From: CAYYYG01 sp964490875
Lineage (GTDB): Bacteria > Patescibacteriota > Microgenomatia > UBA1406 > GWC2-37-13
Direction of reading: 5' to 3'
NCBI GenBank assembly: GCA_964490875.1
Contig: CAZBEF010000002.1
Coordinates: 1-64,000, forward strand
Length of the DNA: 64,000 nt
The notes beneath the pieces are model-generated. The model saw only the letters and a list, made by a program, of their open reading frames with translations, searched no databases and was not told the origin of the DNA. The position numbers and the translations under genes were made by a program. How positions within the stretch are numbered: position 1 is the first letter of the stretch; the number at the start of each line of letters is the position of its first letter. Of the stretch, positions 32,669 through 42,593 are shown in pieces.

Positions 32669-33475
32669 ATGATTACCGAATTATCCCATCAAGACATTCT
32701 ACATCAACATTACACGGACGCAAGACTTCCTTTACAAACTCAAAGTGGAATACCTGCGTGTTGGAGTTTTGGATCAATAGATGAAATGGGATATTTTGAT
32801 CATAAAAAAACTCATGTTTACATGGCAAGACTTATTCAAAGACGTATGGAATTTTTACCTGGACAACGAGTGTTAGATGTCGGATGTGGCCCAGGATACT
32901 ATTCTAATAGATTTGCTAGAGCATACCCAGAAACAAATTTCATTGGTTTAAACCTATCTGAAGAACAACTACAATCTGCCGAAAACTATAGAAATAAGTC
33001 GGGATTAGAAAATTTGAGTTTTTGTCAAGCTGATTTTTCTGTTTTACCATTTCAACCTGATTCATTCGATAGCATAATGTGCATTGAATCATTAACACAT
33101 GCAAACAATATACGGATGACTCTTCAAGGTATAAAAAAGGTAATGAGAAAAGATGCAAGACTTCTTATACAAGATAGTTATCCTATATCACGATCTCAAG
33201 ATTTGGATATTGATAAACTAAATGCGTTGTGGCTGGGACCTGGATTTGTACCGATTGTAAATTTAGAAGAAATAATACGAAGTCTATTTTCAAGTGTTGA
33301 AATTGTAGATCTTACAAATCAAGTTTTACCGAGTGCGAATCATCTAGCTAAAATTAGTTCACAACGATTAAATGAAAATGGACTAAAAAACAATATGGCA
33401 AACGGAGCCATTTTAGTTCATAAACTATTACAAGAAAGAAAAATGGGATATTTTCAGATTATAGTTCAACAATAA
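32669..33475 (+). CDS. SAM-dependent class I methyltransferase
   Basis: The 268-residue protein has a Rossmann methyltransferase core: motif I Val-Leu-Asp-Val-Gly-Cys-Gly-Pro-Gly near 70-78, Asn-Leu-Ser near 99, Ala-Asp-Phe-Ser-Val-Leu-Pro-Phe near 122 and Met-Cys-Ile-Glu-Ser-Leu near 140. The layout resembles small-molecule or lipid methyltransferases of the sterol/UbiE-like group. TATAAT at 32656-32661 ends 7 nt before the ATG. Substrate unknown. Confidence 0.82.
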   Translation: MITELSHQDILHQHYTDARLPLQTQSGIPACWSFGSIDEMGYFDHKKTHVYMARLIQRRMEFLPGQRVLDVGCGPGYYSNRFARAYPETNFIGLNLSEEQLQSAENYRNKSGLENLSFCQADFSVLPFQPDSFDSIMCIESLTHANNIRMTLQGIKKVMRKDARLLIQDSYPISRSQDLDIDKLNALWLGPGFVPIVNLEEIIRSLFSSVEIVDLTNQVLPSANHLAKISSQRLNENGLKNNMANGAILVHKLLQERKMGYFQIIVQQ

Positions 33476-33587
33476 TATTATATCGACTTATTGATAAGGT
33501 ATGCCACTTGTCTTTAACTTCTACCTTAATTTAAAAAATAATCACTTGACATATTAAAATCCATTTCTATATACTGATGTCTATACC

Positions 33588-36173
33588 ATGGAAACATTAT
33601 TTTTAACACTTTCGCTAATACGAAACCTGCTTTTTAATTCTCCAGTAAATTCTCAAGAGATAAGTTTAGAGCCATACTGTAAAAACGGTTATTATGAAAT
33701 ACCAAATGAACCAATCTGTAGCCGGGCGCCAGGGTGTGGTGGATATGATTATGACTCATTAAATAATTCCAGTAAGATGCCTAACGCACAACAGTGTATG
33801 GGTGATGGAGCATCTGGCCGAGCGCAGAAAGGTTGCGCCGGGTATGTGCCATTATGTTGTTATGAAGTGGCACGGACTGGTGACTTTACCAAATGTATCG
33901 GATACTGGGAGCGCTTATGGTGCACCAAAAGCCAATGTAACACAGCAAAATCACGGGGAGCTTCGGATTCTCAATGCGGTGGCAGCTGCCAATGCGGACA
34001 TGCATTCGATACGTATTGCGGCGCCAAAGACCCAGTACCATTATCTCAACGATTGCAAGGAGGAGGAGGCGGTGGCTCAAACCCAACCCCGACTTCTGTT
34101 GCTCCCACTGCTACACCAGGACAAAATCCAACCAGTGCTCCTGTTGCAAATTGTCCTTCCAGTTCATCACGAAGTTATGATCAGATTGATGTAAGCGGCG
34201 GTGATGGTAAATCGGCTCAATCTCATGCGGACAAAAATATTCAAGTACGAGGCTATGTCAGTACCGGAGGGACACGAAATCTAATCCATAATAATGGACC
34301 AAAAGATAATAAGGCTCCACAACTTTCGACCGTTTTAAGCAATCGAACTCCGGCAATTGTTTCCATGTATCAAGTATACGATTGGAACTGGGGAAGCAAT
34401 AGTAAAGGATCACCGCTTACCGATCCATGGGAAGTAACTATGATCGGACTTTCTGCAAATCCGGGCGATGCAGTACGGGTGCCCGATTCCGGATACAGTA
34501 TTGGAAGCGGATTTGAAGCAGTAGTATTATATGCAGCATCAGACACTATTACTATAGAATACACTCGTGAAGACAGTGTCGCTCATGGATATGCTATTCA
34601 ATATGACGGCATATGTGTAGATCCTAATCTTGTTAAACTCTATAATGATTTAAATGGAAAAGGTCGGGGAAAATTACCGGCTGTTAAAGGTACACAAACT
34701 ATTGGTACAGCAAAATCCAGTGAAGTAAAAGTAGCTGTTCGAGACACAGGAACATATATGGATCCACGTTCAGACGACAGCTGGTGGATTGGAATTACAT
34801 CATTGCCCAATGCTCCTGCTGTATCATCACAGCCGTCACAACCAACAGCAACACCAGGTGGCCCAACAGTTACACCTGGAGGACCAACCGCAACCCCGGG
34901 TGGTTCTAATCCAACCGCGACACCAAAACCAGGATCATGCAGTGCCGCTACATCACCAACATTTGTCACCAAGCAGGGAGCGGGAGCGTATCCAGGGAAA
35001 GTGAAGCTTGAGTGGAAAAGCACACCGGGGACAAAAACCTATTCATTACGAATCGACGACATGACAAACGGTTGGAAAGGGGACTGTTCGGTAGCTCAAT
35101 TTCCGGGAGACATTTGTGTGGACAATATCGCAGGATCTGCAACATCGTATGAATTTACAGCCACCGAGACTCATACGTACAATTACTGGCTGCATTCGAT
35201 AAATTATTGCGGTGAATGGAGTAAGCCGACATCGCAGATAATAACCATTCCACCAGTCGGCGATGCAACTACCTGCAATATCCAAGGATACCGAACTCTG
35301 GTAAATTCCGATAATTCCATCACTATTAAGCCATCTGAGGAGATTAAATCGCAGACTGTGACGGCAACCGGTGGTACCGTGATAGCATCGTATCAATTTA
35401 ATCCATACTTTTTGAAAGTAGCGGGGAATAATACGTACACGGTATCAATTCCTGCAATAGCCGGATACAATGTGGCATCTACATTCTGTGTTAACAATAC
35501 CAATTGTCATGAAGGATATTTCACCAATCCAACATTGGAAAATGGCAATACGAGAACGGTTACCTGTCCTGCCGGAGGGTATGCAGACTTGTGGTGGCAT
35601 TATATTCCAACCTCTATGCCCACGTTATCGGTTCCGCGTCCTACCGCAACACCGGGGGGAGCGAATTTAACGCCAACTGTGCCTGCTGCAACAGCAACTG
35701 TAATTCTGCCTTCTCCAACCCCATCACCATGTCCGGCAATCAGCGCACTTGAGTGGAGAGCAGGAGAGGAACATTACACACGAACTGTGATTTCATACGA
35801 TGGAGTAAATGTGATTGAAAACATTTCATTACATCTAAAACAGATCACCCAGTCTGGACTTGTGGTACAGGTAAGCACCGACGGAGGAACCACATGGGCG
35901 CCAAGCGATTCATCGCAGAATGATGATCATTTTGTCACGATCAAAAATAGGAATACAGAAGTAATTAATCTGAAAGTTCGACTGCTTAATTCATGCCAGG
36001 CAACGAGCCCTGAATTATCAGACACGGTACAAACTGTTCCATTGCCAAGCATATCACCTCTGCCTACTCAGAAACCATCTATCACTACTTCGCCGATGGT
36101 AAGCAGAGAGATATTAATTGGAGGAACTCTGGTAATCGGACTTATTATTGCAGCATTTTTCATCGGCGCTTAA
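33588..36173 (+). CDS. Large Cys-rich, Pro/Thr-linked surface protein
   Basis: The 861-residue protein starts with a hydrophobic stretch (about 4-18) and ends with a membrane helix (about 842-859), so it is likely anchored at its C-terminus. Residues 28-150 form a Cys-rich module with more than a dozen Cys. Linkers rich in Pro-Thr-Ala-Thr-Pro-Gly-Gly separate a beta-rich domain (about 200-400), a fibronectin-III-like domain (about 455-550), a region containing Cys pairs and a last Ig-like domain. TTGACA at 33546 with TATACT at 33570 predicts a leader of about 6 nt. Adhesin-like role inferred. Confidence 0.72.
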   Translation: METLFLTLSLIRNLLFNSPVNSQEISLEPYCKNGYYEIPNEPICSRAPGCGGYDYDSLNNSSKMPNAQQCMGDGASGRAQKGCAGYVPLCCYEVARTGDFTKCIGYWERLWCTKSQCNTAKSRGASDSQCGGSCQCGHAFDTYCGAKDPVPLSQRLQGGGGGGSNPTPTSVAPTATPGQNPTSAPVANCPSSSSRSYDQIDVSGGDGKSAQSHADKNIQVRGYVSTGGTRNLIHNNGPKDNKAPQLSTVLSNRTPAIVSMYQVYDWNWGSNSKGSPLTDPWEVTMIGLSANPGDAVRVPDSGYSIGSGFEAVVLYAASDTITIEYTREDSVAHGYAIQYDGICVDPNLVKLYNDLNGKGRGKLPAVKGTQTIGTAKSSEVKVAVRDTGTYMDPRSDDSWWIGITSLPNAPAVSSQPSQPTATPGGPTVTPGGPTATPGGSNPTATPKPGSCSAATSPTFVTKQGAGAYPGKVKLEWKSTPGTKTYSLRIDDMTNGWKGDCSVAQFPGDICVDNIAGSATSYEFTATETHTYNYWLHSINYCGEWSKPTSQIITIPPVGDATTCNIQGYRTLVNSDNSITIKPSEEIKSQTVTATGGTVIASYQFNPYFLKVAGNNTYTVSIPAIAGYNVASTFCVNNTNCHEGYFTNPTLENGNTRTVTCPAGGYADLWWHYIPTSMPTLSVPRPTATPGGANLTPTVPAATATVILPSPTPSPCPAISALEWRAGEEHYTRTVISYDGVNVIENISLHLKQITQSGLVVQVSTDGGTTWAPSDSSQNDDHFVTIKNRNTEVINLKVRLLNSCQATSPELSDTVQTVPLPSISPLPTQKPSITTSPMVSREILIGGTLVIGLIIAAFFIGA

Positions 36174-36199
36174 TTCATAAATTGTGCTACAATTTCTCC

Positions 36200-37615
36200 A
36201 TGCGACTTTTTAATACTCTTACCAGGCAAATTGAAGAATTTAAACCTATTAGTACTTCCGCGGTTACTTTATATTCCTGCGGTCCCACTGTATACAATTA
36301 CACTCATATCGGCCACATTCGTTCATTCACAAGCGTCGATATTCTCAAACGATCTCTGTCCTACGTAGGTTACAATGTCAACCATGTGATGAACATAACT
36401 GACGTAGGCCATCTTACAGGTGACAACGAAGGTGACGCTGATTTAGGTGAAGATAAATTAGAAAAAGGTGCCCGGACAACCGGCAAGACAGTTTGGGAAG
36501 TGGCCGAATATTATACCGACTATTTTAAGAAAACCCTAAAGGCCTTACACATTCTCGATTCCAATATCCTCTCAAAAGCTACCGAACATATTCCCGAAAT
36601 GATAAAGCTTATCAAAATTCTTCAGGAAAAAGGATATACATACGAAACAAATGAAGCGGTATATTTCGACATTACCAAATTTCCTTCATATGGAAAACTT
36701 TCCGGCCAAAAACTTGAAGATAAAATTAAGGGAGCTCGGGAAGAAGTGAATATTGACACCAATAAAAAAAATCCTGCCGACTTTGCTCTTTGGTTTAAAA
36801 GAGTCGGAAGATTTGCCGATCATACTATGCACTGGGATTCGCCGTGGGGCGATGGATTCCCCGGATGGCACATTGAATGTTCCGCTATGAGTATGAAATA
36901 TTTAGGTGAAACAATCGATATTCATACCGGCGGAATTGAACATATCCCGGTTCATCATGAAAATGAGATAGCTCAATCTGAGGCTGCAACGGTGAAACAG
37001 TTTGTAAAGTACTGGGTTCATTTTCATCATCTTCAGGTAAATGGAGAAAAAATGAGCAAGTCACTTGGCAATTTTTATACCGTAGATGATATTGAAAAGG
37101 AAGGAATTGACCCGGTATCACTGAGATTATTATTCTTGCAGACTCATTACCGCCAGCCTATGAACTTTACATGGGAAGCAGCACGCGGCACTCATGAAGC
37201 GTATAAGCGGCTAAAGGAGCAGACACTTGAGCTGCAGAAAAACACATCAAGAGCAGTATTATCAAATGAAAAATTAGCAACTATTAATAAACTTCAGCAG
37301 AAATTTCGAGATGCACTAGAAAATGATCTACAAACTCCACAGGCTGTTGCCGTGGTGTGGGAAATGTTGAAATCCAATATACCTTCCGAAGATAAATTGG
37401 ATTTATTATATGAATTCGACCAAGTGTTAGGGTTAAATTTACGGAATATTAAGGAAGAAGATATTCCTGATGAAATTCTTGACATTATCCGTGAAAGAGA
37501 AAAAGCCCGACAGGCAAAAGATTTCAAAAAATCTGATGAACTTCGCGAATTGCTTCAGCAAAAAGGGTACGACATTAAAGATATGAAAGGATCGTACAAA
37601 ATTACCAAAATATAA
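36200..37615 (+). CDS. cysS: Cysteinyl-tRNA synthetase
   Basis: From the ATG at 36200 the enzyme has 471 residues. The class I signature His-Ile-Gly-His follows Tyr-Ser-Cys-Gly-Pro-Thr-Val-Tyr-Asn-Tyr-Thr near 24-38. The zinc and substrate region contains Trp-His-Ile-Glu-Cys-Ser-Ala and Pro-Val-His-His-Glu-Asn-Glu-Ile-Ala-Gln-Ser, and Lys-Met-Ser-Lys-Ser follows at about 279. The start is set by TACAAT at 36188-36193, which puts the predicted transcription start at this ATG; the upstream TTG at 36182 precedes the -10 box. Confidence 0.96.
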   Translation: MRLFNTLTRQIEEFKPISTSAVTLYSCGPTVYNYTHIGHIRSFTSVDILKRSLSYVGYNVNHVMNITDVGHLTGDNEGDADLGEDKLEKGARTTGKTVWEVAEYYTDYFKKTLKALHILDSNILSKATEHIPEMIKLIKILQEKGYTYETNEAVYFDITKFPSYGKLSGQKLEDKIKGAREEVNIDTNKKNPADFALWFKRVGRFADHTMHWDSPWGDGFPGWHIECSAMSMKYLGETIDIHTGGIEHIPVHHENEIAQSEAATVKQFVKYWVHFHHLQVNGEKMSKSLGNFYTVDDIEKEGIDPVSLRLLFLQTHYRQPMNFTWEAARGTHEAYKRLKEQTLELQKNTSRAVLSNEKLATINKLQQKFRDALENDLQTPQAVAVVWEMLKSNIPSEDKLDLLYEFDQVLGLNLRNIKEEDIPDEILDIIREREKARQAKDFKKSDELRELLQQKGYDIKDMKGSYKITKI

Positions 37616-37617
37616 CG

Positions 37618-38214
37618 TTATTTCATTTCTGCATAAATAATTGTCTTATTCTCTTCTCGTTTTTTATTTTCTTCAGTATGAGCCGGAAATATTATCACGG
37701 CTAATCGAGGAGCTTGCGCTTTAGCAACTAATGATTCAACATCCATAGTATCCCAACTATATATTCCTTTATCATATACGATATAGGTATATTTCTTTCC
37801 ATTTTTATCAGTAACATCAATTTTGTCATTTTTTTCCAACGCGGCAAGGTTATAAAATACACCCGGCTTGCCATCTTCGCGATCAAAATCGCCCGCCATA
37901 ACAATAACCCCTTTTTTGCCAAGCTGGATTTTTTCTTTTCGGTAATACCCAATATTTTCTGTATTTTTTGGCTTCTCCAATCGTCCGGCTTCATCGCGGT
38001 TTACTTCTTCCGCTTCTGCGTATAAATATAAAGATGGTATTTGTAAGTACGATGGTGTGCCAGTATTTTCTTTTTTTACCCGTTCATCATAATTAACTTC
38101 CATTGGCAGCGGCTCCGTCTGGCTTTGCACAGCAGTAGGAACCCGGGTAACAGAATAGAGCCCCAGTAAGATAATAACCGATGATATCAAAAAAAATAAT
38201 ACGCCTTTCCACAT
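37618..38214 (-). CDS. Sortase-fold protein without catalytic residues
   Basis: The 198-residue protein has an N-terminal membrane anchor (about 4-22) and a class E/F-like sortase barrel: Leu-Gln-Ile-Pro-Ser-Leu near 57, Gly-Val-Ile-Val-Met-Ala-Gly-Asp near 102-109, Gly-Val-Phe-Tyr-Asn-Leu near 118, and Leu-Ala-Val-Ile-Ile-Phe-Pro-Ala near 171-178. Active sortases have Ala-Gly-His, Thr-Cys and a later Arg. Here these are Gly-Asp, Phe-Pro and Lys. The fold call is moderate, the loss of the triad plain. TATAAT lies exactly 6 nt before the ATG. Confidence 0.7.
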   Translation of the reverse strand: MWKGVLFFLISSVIILLGLYSVTRVPTAVQSQTEPLPMEVNYDERVKKENTGTPSYLQIPSLYLYAEAEEVNRDEAGRLEKPKNTENIGYYRKEKIQLGKKGVIVMAGDFDREDGKPGVFYNLAALEKNDKIDVTDKNGKKYTYIVYDKGIYSWDTMDVESLVAKAQAPRLAVIIFPAHTEENKKREENKTIIYAEMK

Positions 38215-38276
38215 ACCGATATTATACTCTATACTAGGTCATACCAGATCAATTTTTGGTGAAAAATGCGTAAGAA

Positions 38277-40346
38277 TTATAAAATAACGCGTGAATCTAC
38301 AGCCACAAGGCCTTCTGAAGTAATAATAAGCGGGTTAATATCAAGCTCCTGCATTGCTGGAAATTGATTAAACAATTGACCAATATGATCGGTAATTTTA
38401 TATAGCTGCTTTGGATCAATAGCTGGAGAATTGCGGAAGCCGTTAATTAATGAATTCATTTTAGTTTTAGTGATCTTATCCATAAAATATGCTTCGCTGA
38501 CAGGATACACAAAATGAGATACTTCCTTCAGTAATTCTGCCATAACACCCCCAAGACCAACGAGAATATTAGTTCCAAAGTTAGGATCACGTTTTGCACC
38601 AATATAGATTTCATACCCTGAATGCATTTTCTGAACATAACAGCCATTATTTTCTATACCATCAAGGGCCTTAAATGCTGCATATAATTCATCCATTGTT
38701 TTTATGTTGACGTAAACACCTTTAGTCTCTGTTTTATGAGTAATTTTGTCTGAAGCTATCTTGGCAACAACAGGAAAACCAGTTTCTTTTATAATAGCCG
38801 GCAGGTCTGTAGAAGATGCAGCATAACGCAGCGGTTCGACGGGTATACCAGCAAGCCGAATTATTTCCATTGAATTGATAAGATTGATGATATTGCCGGA
38901 AGTTGCCGCAACCAGTTTTTTTATTTTATCTTCATGTTGAAATATGGACGACACAGCATGGCCGTTATGTGAAGAATTATGAATTCCAGAAATGGGTTTG
39001 CGATTTACTATCGATGCAATTGTTCCGGGAAGATCGTCGAAAATTTTGAAGTTTACCATGCGGTGTTCATCAAAAAGTTTGCGGACGCCTTCGGTGGATT
39101 TTCCGCCCATGAAAATCGGGAAAATGGGTTTATCAAACTTTTCCTGGGCAGCTGCAACAACTACTGCAGTATCGGTTATCTCCGTATTTGCTTGAGGTGT
39201 AAGCAAGATGACTACAGAGCCGATATTTTTTTCCTTAAATGTTTCGCTGATTGCCATCTGATAATCAAACGCGCTTGCGTCGCCGAGAAGATCGATTGGG
39301 TTGCGTACGGTAACTTTTTTGGATCCAAAATCTTCGGTGATTTTCTTTTTAGTTTCTTCCGAAACAGTGACCAGTGATAAATTATTTTTGATGATTTGAT
39401 CGGTCAGCAAAACACCAGCTCCGCCTGCATTGGAGAGGACCAAGACATTTTTATTCTGTGGAATCCGTTTATAGGCATACACTTTAATAATATTTAGGAA
39501 TCTCATGAAATCGATTGCCCGTATTGCGCCAGACTGCTCAAAAACTGCAGTATAAATATCATCATCACCGATCAGGCCGCCGGTATGCGATACAGCAGCT
39601 TTTGATCCTTCCGAGGTTGTTCCGGATTTTAAGATAACAACAGGCTTTTTTTGAGCGGCTTTTGTAAGTACTTCTCTAAATTTTTTGCCGTCCTTTACAT
39701 CTTCCAGATACATGCCGATAACTTCTGTTTTGGGATCATCAGATAAAAACTCAAGCGCGTCAGCTTCATCGATAATGGTTTTGTTTCCGAGACTGATGAA
39801 ATAAGAGAGGCCTAAGTTGGCGTGAGATACCGTGTAATCCACAAGTACGCTTCCTAAAGCACCAGACTGGGATATGAAACCGATATTACCTTCGGGGCAG
39901 ACATGCTTCAAAAACGTAGTATTTATTTTTTGTTGTGTGTTAATAAAACCAATACAGTTTGGGCCAAGAATATTCATTCCGTATTCTTTTGCTTTCTGTT
40001 CGAGCAGTTCTTCTTTTTTCCTTCCTTCTTCACCGGTTTCTTTAAATCCTGCGGCGAATAACACAACTTGCTTTATTCCTAATTTATTCAACTCGTCAAG
40101 ATACTTTAGTGATAAATCTGCTGGCAGTGCAAGAACTGCGAGATCAATGGGTTTCTGAATTTCGGAAAGCGATGGATAGACAAGTCTGTTAAGGATTGTT
40201 TTTGCTTTCGGGTTAACGAAATACACATCACCGGCGAATCCCTGCTGGAGAATATTGCGGGCCACGATGTGTCCTACTTTTCTGGTTTCACGCGAAGCAC
40301 CAACTATAACTATCGAAGAAGGTTTGAATAATTTTTCCAATGTCAT
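38277..40346 (-). CDS. ADP-forming acyl-CoA synthetase (fused alpha-beta)
   Basis: The 689-residue protein joins a CoA-binding Rossmann domain (Ile-Val-Gly-Ala-Ser near 13), succinyl-CoA-ligase-like domains with Ser-Gln-Ser-Gly-Ala-Leu-Gly and the phosphohistidine motif Ser-His-Thr-Gly-Gly near 255, and a C-terminal ATP-grasp domain (about 470-689). Such enzymes convert acetyl- or acyl-CoA to acid while making ATP from ADP, a typical energy step in fermenters. TATAGT lies exactly 6 nt before the ATG on the minus strand. Confidence 0.92.
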   Translation of the reverse strand: MTLEKLFKPSSIVIVGASRETRKVGHIVARNILQQGFAGDVYFVNPKAKTILNRLVYPSLSEIQKPIDLAVLALPADLSLKYLDELNKLGIKQVVLFAAGFKETGEEGRKKEELLEQKAKEYGMNILGPNCIGFINTQQKINTTFLKHVCPEGNIGFISQSGALGSVLVDYTVSHANLGLSYFISLGNKTIIDEADALEFLSDDPKTEVIGMYLEDVKDGKKFREVLTKAAQKKPVVILKSGTTSEGSKAAVSHTGGLIGDDDIYTAVFEQSGAIRAIDFMRFLNIIKVYAYKRIPQNKNVLVLSNAGGAGVLLTDQIIKNNLSLVTVSEETKKKITEDFGSKKVTVRNPIDLLGDASAFDYQMAISETFKEKNIGSVVILLTPQANTEITDTAVVVAAAQEKFDKPIFPIFMGGKSTEGVRKLFDEHRMVNFKIFDDLPGTIASIVNRKPISGIHNSSHNGHAVSSIFQHEDKIKKLVAATSGNIINLINSMEIIRLAGIPVEPLRYAASSTDLPAIIKETGFPVVAKIASDKITHKTETKGVYVNIKTMDELYAAFKALDGIENNGCYVQKMHSGYEIYIGAKRDPNFGTNILVGLGGVMAELLKEVSHFVYPVSEAYFMDKITKTKMNSLINGFRNSPAIDPKQLYKITDHIGQLFNQFPAMQELDINPLIITSEGLVAVDSRVIL

Positions 40347-40432
40347 TCGGTAACTATATCAACTTTAAATTAAAGATACAAGAATCAGATGAATTTTATA
40401 TGATAGCGTAATAAATGGCGGCAAAAAATAGT

Positions 40433-41176
40433 TCACCTTTTTTCAAAATACAAAGTCACTACAGAAGAAATTTCCTGCGTGCCTCCTTCTATCTGGGGAT
40501 TAGCAGCAACGCCTCCCATGCCGGCAGCCATTTTATCGTAGATTATAGGACCGCCTCCTTCTGAAGAACTTTCTACAATGTTGGTTACCTTTCCTAATTT
40601 GATTCCAAGAGTATTAGCAAGTTTCTGCGCCTGTTCTTTGGCGTTAGCAATTGCTTTTTCACGTGCTTCTTCCCTATATTTTGCTGGATTTTCAATAGAG
40701 AATCGTGCGCCCTGAATCTGATTGGCGCCGGCTGCGGTAGCATCGGAGATAACCTGCGATACCTGTGCGATATTTTTTACTTTAATAGTGATATTCGCAT
40801 TGCCGTTGTATCCGGTAATTCCATTTTTATTATTTTCGTATGAATAATTTGGATTGATAGAATAGTTAGAAGTTTTGATATCTTTTTTATCAATGCCGAG
40901 CTTCTGCATTGCAGCAATAATTTTATTGTTTGCTTCATCAATTGATTTCTGAACTTGAGCTACACTTGCTGCTTCGATCACACTAATTCCCGCTTCAACA
41001 TATGCAGTGTCGGGAGCGACTTCTACTTTTCCTTCACCAACTACAGAAAGTTCCGAAGATCGGGAAGTATTGGTAACTTCAACGGGATAAGAAATGTTAA
41101 AAATTCGAATTAAGGCGAGAGTAAAAATAACAATAACAGCGGTTAGTAGTATGTTAATAATTTTCATATTATTCAT
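40433..41176 (-). CDS. SIMPL-domain (DUF541) exported protein
   Basis: The 247-residue protein has a signal anchor (about 5-24) and a SIMPL domain: Val-Val-Gly-Glu-Gly-Lys-Val-Glu-Val-Ala-Pro-Asp-Thr-Ala near 45-58, Tyr-Ser-Ile-Asn-Pro-Asn-Tyr-Ser near 106, and Ala-Arg-Glu-Lys-Ala-Ile-Ala-Asn-Ala near 174. The family is periplasmic or surface-linked with no clear biochemical role. An alternative start 9 nt downstream (second Met, aa 4) is possible. Confidence 0.87.
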   Translation of the reverse strand: MNNMKIINILLTAVIVIFTLALIRIFNISYPVEVTNTSRSSELSVVGEGKVEVAPDTAYVEAGISVIEAASVAQVQKSIDEANNKIIAAMQKLGIDKKDIKTSNYSINPNYSYENNKNGITGYNGNANITIKVKNIAQVSQVISDATAAGANQIQGARFSIENPAKYREEAREKAIANAKEQAQKLANTLGIKLGKVTNIVESSSEGGGPIIYDKMAAGMGGVAANPQIEGGTQEISSVVTLYFEKR

Positions 41177-41301
41177 TTTAAATGTTTAAGCATGAGAGTG
41201 CAAGCTAAAACAAATTAATTGAATAAAATAATTATGAGTTAGAACTATATAACGTTCCGTATTGCATTTTATCTTTCCTCAATATAGAATAACTATGACA
41301 G

Positions 41302-42588
41302 ATGGAGATACTAATAAAGCCTGCTCCAACAGAATATTGTCAAACACTTCCAGTGGAAGAATGTCCGCTAATTCATACTGGCCTTCCTCATATTGAACAA
41401 AAGAAATGGGAACCTCTTGGAAGCCTGAATCTTACACAACTTCGCCATGGTATTGCTGCAGATGCTACACACACTTACTCACGTGATGGTCAAATTGCTG
41501 AAGTACATCAGTTAGAGGATTCTATGGTATTTAGAAAGGGAGGAGTTGATCAACGTTTTGCTGAAGTGGAGTATCAAGATGGTCATCCTTTTATAACGAA
41601 ATTTGACGATACAGCTCTTGAACAAATGGAAGGGGCATACATACCTCCCGTAGGCCCTTGGTGGCAGTTAGGAAGTGTAATGCATATAAATACTTCCCGC
41701 GAAGCCTATTATGCATATCATGATTATCCTCCGCATCTTCAGGAGCTAATTGTTGGATTCGAGAGAAGAGCATTGCAATATTACCAAGCACTTTCCATGG
41801 AAAAAGGAAAAGGAGGAGTGGCCTGTAGCGGTAAAAATAACTCAGCTGGTTGTGTATTTCCATCTGCCGGCTGCCAAACTGTTTTATCGCCACATGAACA
41901 ATTAGGTACACCTTTTAATCCACGCACGTTTGATCAGATATTAGACTATAGAAGTAACGTAGATGTTCCAGAAGCAGGACTAAATAGGGCATTGGCGCTA
42001 AAAGTTTTTAATTGGATAGGCCCTGCCATAAGAGATTTTTCACCTGATGCGCAATTTTGTATAGATAATTTGGGGTATACAATTAAAATCCCAGGATATC
42101 AGGCAAAACATTTCACCCCTGATGCAGTTCAACAATTCTTTAGACCACTTTACCTTGGAAATCATAGTTTAATGCAATTTTTAAATGATTTAGTTTTTAA
42201 AGGTAATTTGGACGATAAAATAAATGCAGTATCAAAAGCAAGACAAACAGATTATTTTCCCTATGATAAAGTCGGTTTCGATAAGGAATTTTACCCATGG
42301 AAGAATCAATTGCTAGAACCACCTTATGATCAATTAAATCAATTGGAGGCACAGGGAAAATTACGACATCATCCGTCATGGTCTATTGAAAACAGAGTCA
42401 GCATAGCTGAAAATGCTGGATTATTTTCTGTCTCTTTCTCTCTGCGTGATGAAGTAAATCATCCATTTGGCCCCTTAGAATGTTCAGGAATAAGACTTAA
42501 TAGACCAAGAATTGATCCAACTCCCGAAGCGGTGCAGGCAAAATTAAATGCTCATTATGCAGTTATGAAAGCGGCTTTGGCAAATTAA
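41302..42588 (+). CDS. Hypothetical protein, 428 aa
   Basis: I do not recognise this protein. It is soluble, with no signal peptide, rich in His, Pro and aromatic residues, and has a Cys cluster near 174-191 (Ala-Cys-Ser-Gly; Gly-Cys-Val-Phe; Gly-Cys-Gln) that could bind a metal. The composition and even coding density over 1.3 kb support a real gene. TAGAAT at 41285-41290 predicts a 5-nt leader for the ATG at 41302; the ATG at 41295 is out of frame. It stands alone between genes on the other strand. Confidence 0.7.
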   Translation: MEILIKPAPTEYCQTLPVEECPLIHTGLPHIEQKKWEPLGSLNLTQLRHGIAADATHTYSRDGQIAEVHQLEDSMVFRKGGVDQRFAEVEYQDGHPFITKFDDTALEQMEGAYIPPVGPWWQLGSVMHINTSREAYYAYHDYPPHLQELIVGFERRALQYYQALSMEKGKGGVACSGKNNSAGCVFPSAGCQTVLSPHEQLGTPFNPRTFDQILDYRSNVDVPEAGLNRALALKVFNWIGPAIRDFSPDAQFCIDNLGYTIKIPGYQAKHFTPDAVQQFFRPLYLGNHSLMQFLNDLVFKGNLDDKINAVSKARQTDYFPYDKVGFDKEFYPWKNQLLEPPYDQLNQLEAQGKLRHHPSWSIENRVSIAENAGLFSVSFSLRDEVNHPFGPLECSGIRLNRPRIDPTPEAVQAKLNAHYAVMKAALAN

Positions 42589-42593
42589 TTTTT

